Below, piece by piece: positions 60,483-64,000 of a stretch of 64,000 nucleotides of DNA. Each line of letters opens with the position of its first letter. Positions within the stretch are counted from its first letter, which is position 1. Source of the stretch: Verrucomicrobiota bacterium (lineage in GTDB: Bacteria; Verrucomicrobiota; Verrucomicrobiia; CAIQCK01). The stretch lies in contig JACRJX010000043.1 of the NCBI GenBank assembly GCA_016235595.1, positions 124,001 to 188,000 on the forward strand. Direction: 5' to 3'. Under the pieces are notes generated by a model. That model saw only the letters and a list, made by a program, of their open reading frames with translations. It was not told the DNA's origin and did not search any database. The translations under genes were made by a program, and so were the position numbers.

Positions 60483-61970
60483 ATGACGACCCAAATGTTC
60501 GCGCGCGCGTTCGCTCGCAGTCTCTGCTCCATCCTCTGCGCCGTCATGGCGACGGCATGGCTGTGCCCCGCGACTGGGTGCGCGGCGGCCGACGCCGCTA
60601 AGCAATTGCCCAACATCGTCATCATCTTCTGCGATGACATGGGCCATGCGGACGTCGGTTGTTTCGGCGCCCAGGGCTACACCACGCCACACCTCGACCG
60701 CATGGCGGCGCAGGGCGTGCGCTTCACCAACTTCCACGTCCCGCAGGCCGTCTGCTCGGCGTCGCGCGCGGCGCTAATGACCGGCTGCTATCCAAACCGC
60801 ATCGGCATCCACGGCGCGCTCAGCCCGAAGGTGAACCACGGCATCGCCGATGGTGAGATGACTCTCGCGGAACTCGTGAAGCAGAAAGGCTACGCGACCG
60901 GCATGGCAGGCAAATGGCATCTCGGTCATCATCCGCAGTTCCTGCCGGTGCATCACGGCTTCGACGAATACCTCGGCCTGCCTTACTCGAACGACATGTG
61001 GCCGCTTCACCCGGAGGCAAAGAAAGGAACGTATCCCGGCCTGCCGATGATCGAGGGCGACAAACCGATCAAGGTCGGCCTCGACCACAAGGACCAGGAA
61101 CAACTTACCACGCAATACACCGAGCGCGCGGTACGGTTCATCGAAAAGAACAAGGACCGTCCGTTCTTTTTCTATCTTGCCCACTCGATGCCGCACGTGC
61201 CGCTCCACGTCAGCGACAAGTTCCGCGGCAAGACCGCGCGCGGGTTGTTTGGCGATGTGATCTCGGAGATTGACTGGTCGGTCGGACAGGTGCTCGCCGC
61301 GCTGGAGCGCTGCGGCGTCGCCGGCAACACCTGGGTCATCTTCGCGAGCGACAACGGACCGTGGCTTTCCTATGGTGACCACGCCGGATCGGCCGGACCG
61401 TTGCGCGAGGGCAAGGGCACCGAGTGGGAGGGCGGCACGCGCGTGCCGTGCATCATGCGCTGGCCGGACAAACTCAGCGCGGGCAAGTCGAGCGACGCGA
61501 TGTTCATGACGATTGATCTGTTGCCGACGATCGCGAAGCTGATCGGCGCGAAACTGCCGGAGCACAAAATTGATGGCCTCGACGTGTGGCCCGTCATCGC
61601 CGGCAATCAAGGCGCGAAGAACCCGCACGAGGCCTATGCGTTCTACTACGCGAACAATCAATTGCAGGGCGTGGGGACCGCCGATGGCCGTTGGAAACTG
61701 CTGTTCCCGCACGCCTACCGCACGCTCGGCGGCAGACCCGGTGGCAAGGACGGCATCCCGGTCAAATACGAGCAGCGCGGGGTCGAACAGCCCGAACTCT
61801 ACGATCTCCAGAACGACGTGGGTGAAACAAAGAACGTCATCGCCGGGCATCCCGACATCGTGAAGCAGCTGGAAGCCTTTGCCGAAAAGATGCGCGCCGA
61901 TCTCGGCGACAATCTGACCAAGCGCAAAGGCGACGGTGTCCGCGAGCCGGGGAGAATCCCGGAACAGTAG
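60483..61970 (+). CDS. Exported type I sulfatase
   Basis: A 495-residue S1-family sulfatase with a signal peptide (LCSILCAVMATAWLCPATGC). The formylglycine motif is CSASR (Cys91), so maturation needs a formylglycine-generating enzyme. Metal ligands Asp51 and Asp52 are in IFCDDMGHAD, with KWHLGHH and ASDNGPW also present. It is closest in layout to arylsulfatase A and N-acetylgalactosamine-6-sulfatase types. It would remove sulfate from extracellular glycans. It is flanked by a ThuA gene and a NagX-like membrane protein gene. Confidence 0.93.
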   Translation: MTTQMFARAFARSLCSILCAVMATAWLCPATGCAAADAAKQLPNIVIIFCDDMGHADVGCFGAQGYTTPHLDRMAAQGVRFTNFHVPQAVCSASRAALMTGCYPNRIGIHGALSPKVNHGIADGEMTLAELVKQKGYATGMAGKWHLGHHPQFLPVHHGFDEYLGLPYSNDMWPLHPEAKKGTYPGLPMIEGDKPIKVGLDHKDQEQLTTQYTERAVRFIEKNKDRPFFFYLAHSMPHVPLHVSDKFRGKTARGLFGDVISEIDWSVGQVLAALERCGVAGNTWVIFASDNGPWLSYGDHAGSAGPLREGKGTEWEGGTRVPCIMRWPDKLSAGKSSDAMFMTIDLLPTIAKLIGAKLPEHKIDGLDVWPVIAGNQGAKNPHEAYAFYYANNQLQGVGTADGRWKLLFPHAYRTLGGRPGGKDGIPVKYEQRGVEQPELYDLQNDVGETKNVIAGHPDIVKQLEAFAEKMRADLGDNLTKRKGDGVREPGRIPEQ

Positions 61971-62034
61971 TCCGGCTCGTCCGCGTCATATTTGGCTTGA
62001 GCCGACCCGGCGAGTCCCCTAGAAGCAGTATGAC

Positions 62035-63216
62035 ATGAGTTCAACTCCTGCCCCTTCCAAACCTGCTCCTCCAAAACCGCCGCGCCTGATGTCGCTCGAT
62101 GTGTTCCGCGGCTTTACGATGCTCGCGATGGCTTCCAGCGGGCTGGGCATCATTGCGGTCGCGAAGAAGATGCCGGACTCGATCTGGGCGAGCATCGCGC
62201 CGCAGTTGCAACACGTGGAATGGATTGGCTGCAGCGCATGGGACCTGATTCAGCCGGCGTTCATGTTCATCGTGGGCGTGGCGATGCCGTTCTCGTTCGC
62301 GCGGCGCGCGGCCGATGGCCAGTCGTTTGGACAGCAATGGCGGCACGCGCTGGTGCGGGCGGCGGTGCTGGTGTTTCTGGGCGCGATGCTCTACGGGCAA
62401 AGCACGCGCGCCTATGTGTTCACCAATGTGCTCGCGCAGATCGGGCTGGGCTATGCGTTCGTGTTCCTGCTCATCGGCCGCGACTGGCGCGTGCAGTTCG
62501 GAGTGGTTGCAGCGATCCTCGCGGGCTACTGGCTGGCGTTCGCGGTATATCCGTTCCCGCCACCGGATTTCGATCATGCGAAGGTTGGCGCCAAGGGCGC
62601 GGAAGTGTTGCCCGGCTTCTGGGCGCATTGGAGCAAGAACACCAACCTCGCCGCGGACTTTGACCGGTGGTTCCTGAACCTCCTGCCGCAGGCGAAGCGG
62701 TTCGAGTTCAACAGCGGCGGCTACCAGACGCTGAACTTCGTGCCCGAGACGGTGAACATGATTCTCGGCCTGATGGCGGGGGAGATGTTGCGGCGCGAGA
62801 CGAACAGCCGCCGGCGGCTGGGCTGGCTTGCCGTGACCGGCACGGTATGCCTCGTGCTCGGCGGGGTTGCGAGCCTCACGATCTGCCCGATGGTGAAACG
62901 GATCTGGACGCCGTCGTTCGCGCTCTGGAGCGCGGGCTGGACGCTGTGGCTGCTGGCGGCGTTCTACCTGGTGATTGATGTGGCGGGCTGGCGGCGCTGG
63001 AGCTTCCCGCTGCTGGTCGTTGGCATGAACTCCATTGCGATCTACTTGATGGCGCAGCTCTGGCCGGGATGGATCAGGACATTGCTGAAGGCGCACATCG
63101 GGCAGGAATTTTTCAGCGGGACCTACGGCCCGATCTGGGAGCAATCGGCCGTGCTGCTGGTGCTGTGGATGATCTGCTGGTGGTTGTACCGGCAGCGGGT
63201 GTTTCTGAAGATCTGA
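62035..63216 (+). CDS. Multi-pass membrane protein, NagX/DUF5009 (HGSNAT-like) family
   Basis: A 393-residue protein with about ten hydrophobic helices. The family start PRLMSLDVFRGFTMLAM, the block WDLIQPAFMFIVGVAMPFS and the later MNSIAIYLMAQL match bacterial relatives of heparan-alpha-glucosaminide N-acetyltransferase. Such proteins may move acetyl groups across the membrane onto amino sugars. It lies 64 bases after the sulfatase gene on the same strand, which fits breakdown of sulfated amino-sugar glycans. The N-terminus is Pro/Lys-rich. Confidence 0.88.
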   Translation: MSSTPAPSKPAPPKPPRLMSLDVFRGFTMLAMASSGLGIIAVAKKMPDSIWASIAPQLQHVEWIGCSAWDLIQPAFMFIVGVAMPFSFARRAADGQSFGQQWRHALVRAAVLVFLGAMLYGQSTRAYVFTNVLAQIGLGYAFVFLLIGRDWRVQFGVVAAILAGYWLAFAVYPFPPPDFDHAKVGAKGAEVLPGFWAHWSKNTNLAADFDRWFLNLLPQAKRFEFNSGGYQTLNFVPETVNMILGLMAGEMLRRETNSRRRLGWLAVTGTVCLVLGGVASLTICPMVKRIWTPSFALWSAGWTLWLLAAFYLVIDVAGWRRWSFPLLVVGMNSIAIYLMAQLWPGWIRTLLKAHIGQEFFSGTYGPIWEQSAVLLVLWMICWWLYRQRVFLKI

Positions 63217-63478
63217 AGCACGCGCTGAACATCGGCGGTCGCTGGCCAGGCGTAAGGACAGCGGCGTGCGCGAAACCGGTGATCCCTTGCGTCGCGGCCA
63301 GGCTTTGACTTTGCTGTTGTATAGCGCACGGCAGGAGCTACACTGCCGCCAAGGTTAACAAGGACATCACCATGACGGTGCCAATGTCGCAGCAAGACCC
63401 CCAACACCAGCGCAGACCGTTGTCCCCATCCGCTGCGCATTGCAGGACTCACCTCACGCACTGAAGGAGAACGCCCCC

Positions 63479-64000
63479 ATGAACAATCAATTCACCCGCC
63501 GCCATTTCATCCAGAGCGCCGCCGCCAGCTCTGCCGCACTCGCCTGGCTCAGCGCACGCACCGGTCCCAACGTTTTCGCAGCCGACGCCGCCAAACCCGC
63601 CATCCTCGGCGGCAAACCCGCCCACACCGGCGGCTGGCCCAAGTGGCCGGAGTGGCGTCAGGAATGGGAAGCGCAGATTCTCGATGTGCTCCGCAGCGGC
63701 CGTTGGTGCCGCGCGGGCGGCGGCGGACAGGTGCCGGAGTTTGAGGCCGCCTGGGCCAAGCTCCTCGGCGCCAAGCGCGCCCTCGGCACCGCCAGCGGCA
63801 CCACCGCGCTCATCACCAGCCTCTACGTCGCGGGCGTGGACGCCGGCGACGAAGTCATCTGCTCGCCCTACACCTTCAGCGCCAGCTATAATGCCATCCT
63901 GATCCAGAAGGCCCTGCCTGTCTTCGCCGACACCGACCCTGAGACGCTCACGATGTGTCCGAAGAGCATCGAGAGTCGCATCACGGAGCGCACCAAGGCC
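63479..64000 (+). CDS. Tat-exported DegT/DnrJ/EryC1-family protein, 3' end beyond window
   Basis: 174 residues are visible. The N-terminus is a twin-arginine signal (FTRRHFIQSAAASSAALAWL). Then comes the start of a DegT-type fold: GGKPAHTGGWPKWPEW, WEAQILDVLRSGRWCRAGGG, LGTASGTTALITSLYVAGVD, GDEVICSPYTFSASYNAIL and LPVFADTDPETLTM. The PLP lysine of the family lies further on and is not in the window. AAGGAG precedes the ATG. DegT enzymes normally transaminate nucleotide sugars in the cytoplasm, so export is odd; whether the lysine is kept decides between enzyme and binding protein. Confidence 0.87.
   Translation, partial: MNNQFTRRHFIQSAAASSAALAWLSARTGPNVFAADAAKPAILGGKPAHTGGWPKWPEWRQEWEAQILDVLRSGRWCRAGGGGQVPEFEAAWAKLLGAKRALGTASGTTALITSLYVAGVDAGDEVICSPYTFSASYNAILIQKALPVFADTDPETLTMCPKSIESRITERTKA

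Noticed and set aside
63217..63478. Possible RNA gene or promoter in the largest gap
   Set aside because: A short GGCAG/CTGCC hairpin and a TTGACT hexamer are present, but there is no tRNA-like fold, no properly spaced -10 box and no reading frame with a ribosome site.

Overview
The window is GC-rich and densely coded, and no gene-free stretch exceeds about 265 bases (the longest is 63217-63478). Several families point to the PVC superphylum, most likely Verrucomicrobiota near the Pedosphaera/Limisphaera group. These are an HzsA-like beta-propeller with three c-type haem motifs, a ThuA-domain protein beside a secreted sulfatase and a NagX-like membrane protein, Gfo/Idh/MocA and TIM-barrel sugar enzymes, Tat-exported enzymes, two large Hanks-type kinases, and a type II secretion system (T2SS) built with PilM/N/O-like parts. 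The taxonomic placement is inference from gene content. I found no tRNA, rRNA, CRISPR array or transposase.

1-10.3 kb: a TPR-like protein (cut by the window edge) diverges from bioB and a degenerate receiver-domain protein. glgP converges on glnS across a hairpin. Four minus-strand genes follow as a compact operon, in transcription order GntR regulator, Gfo/Idh/MocA oxidoreductase, sugar-phosphate-isomerase-like TIM barrel and deoC. 10.3-13.7 kb: divergent from gntR is a glycyl radical enzyme that carries a Tat signal, translationally coupled to an exported alpha/beta hydrolase. The shared intergenic region holds two divergent TTGACA promoters, each with a GTGGC-n3-GCCAC operator at its start point.

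13.8-32.3 kb: an exported HzsA-like triheme protein, an M1 aminopeptidase with a HEAT-like tail, dtd, a 1662-residue transmembrane Ser/Thr kinase with a beta-helix and duplicated ectodomain modules, an NCS1 permease fused to a complete response-regulator receiver domain, a PfkB kinase, argH, a small two-helix membrane protein, a dCMP-deaminase-like enzyme, lysA and an FmdB-like protein that has lost its zinc cysteines.

32.3-39.5 kb: one eleven-gene minus-strand arsenic operon, in transcription order arsR, arsC, arsM-CMD fusion, ACR3, ArsP/DUF318 permease, two tandem small thioredoxin-fold proteins, Tat-exported DGC-domain protein, membrane-anchored thioredoxin, C_GCAxxG_C_C protein and CcdA. 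It starts from a promoter whose spacer is the ArsR operator and whose transcript is probably leaderless. The layout suggests that reduction, methylation, efflux and an envelope thiol-disulfide relay are expressed together.

39.6-56.7 kb: an Nramp transporter with a UspA protein, then a YfgM-like protein and a complete T2SS locus (gspE-F-G-H-I-J-K, PilM/N-like GspL, PilO-like GspM, a GspC/PilP-like candidate, gspD). It ends in a cNMP-binding/kinase/FHA protein. Seven-base-period repeats have been absorbed into the leader peptides of GspH and GspI, and a similar repeat lies in an insertion of glnS. 56.7-64 kb: an RluA pseudouridine synthase, a TPR-zincin protein, a HAD hydrolase, a ThuA protein, a sulfatase, a NagX/DUF5009-like membrane protein and the start of a Tat-exported DegT-family protein.

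The most unusual items are the Tat-tagged glycyl radical enzyme with its GntR switch, the permease-receiver fusion, and the long arsenic/redox operon.
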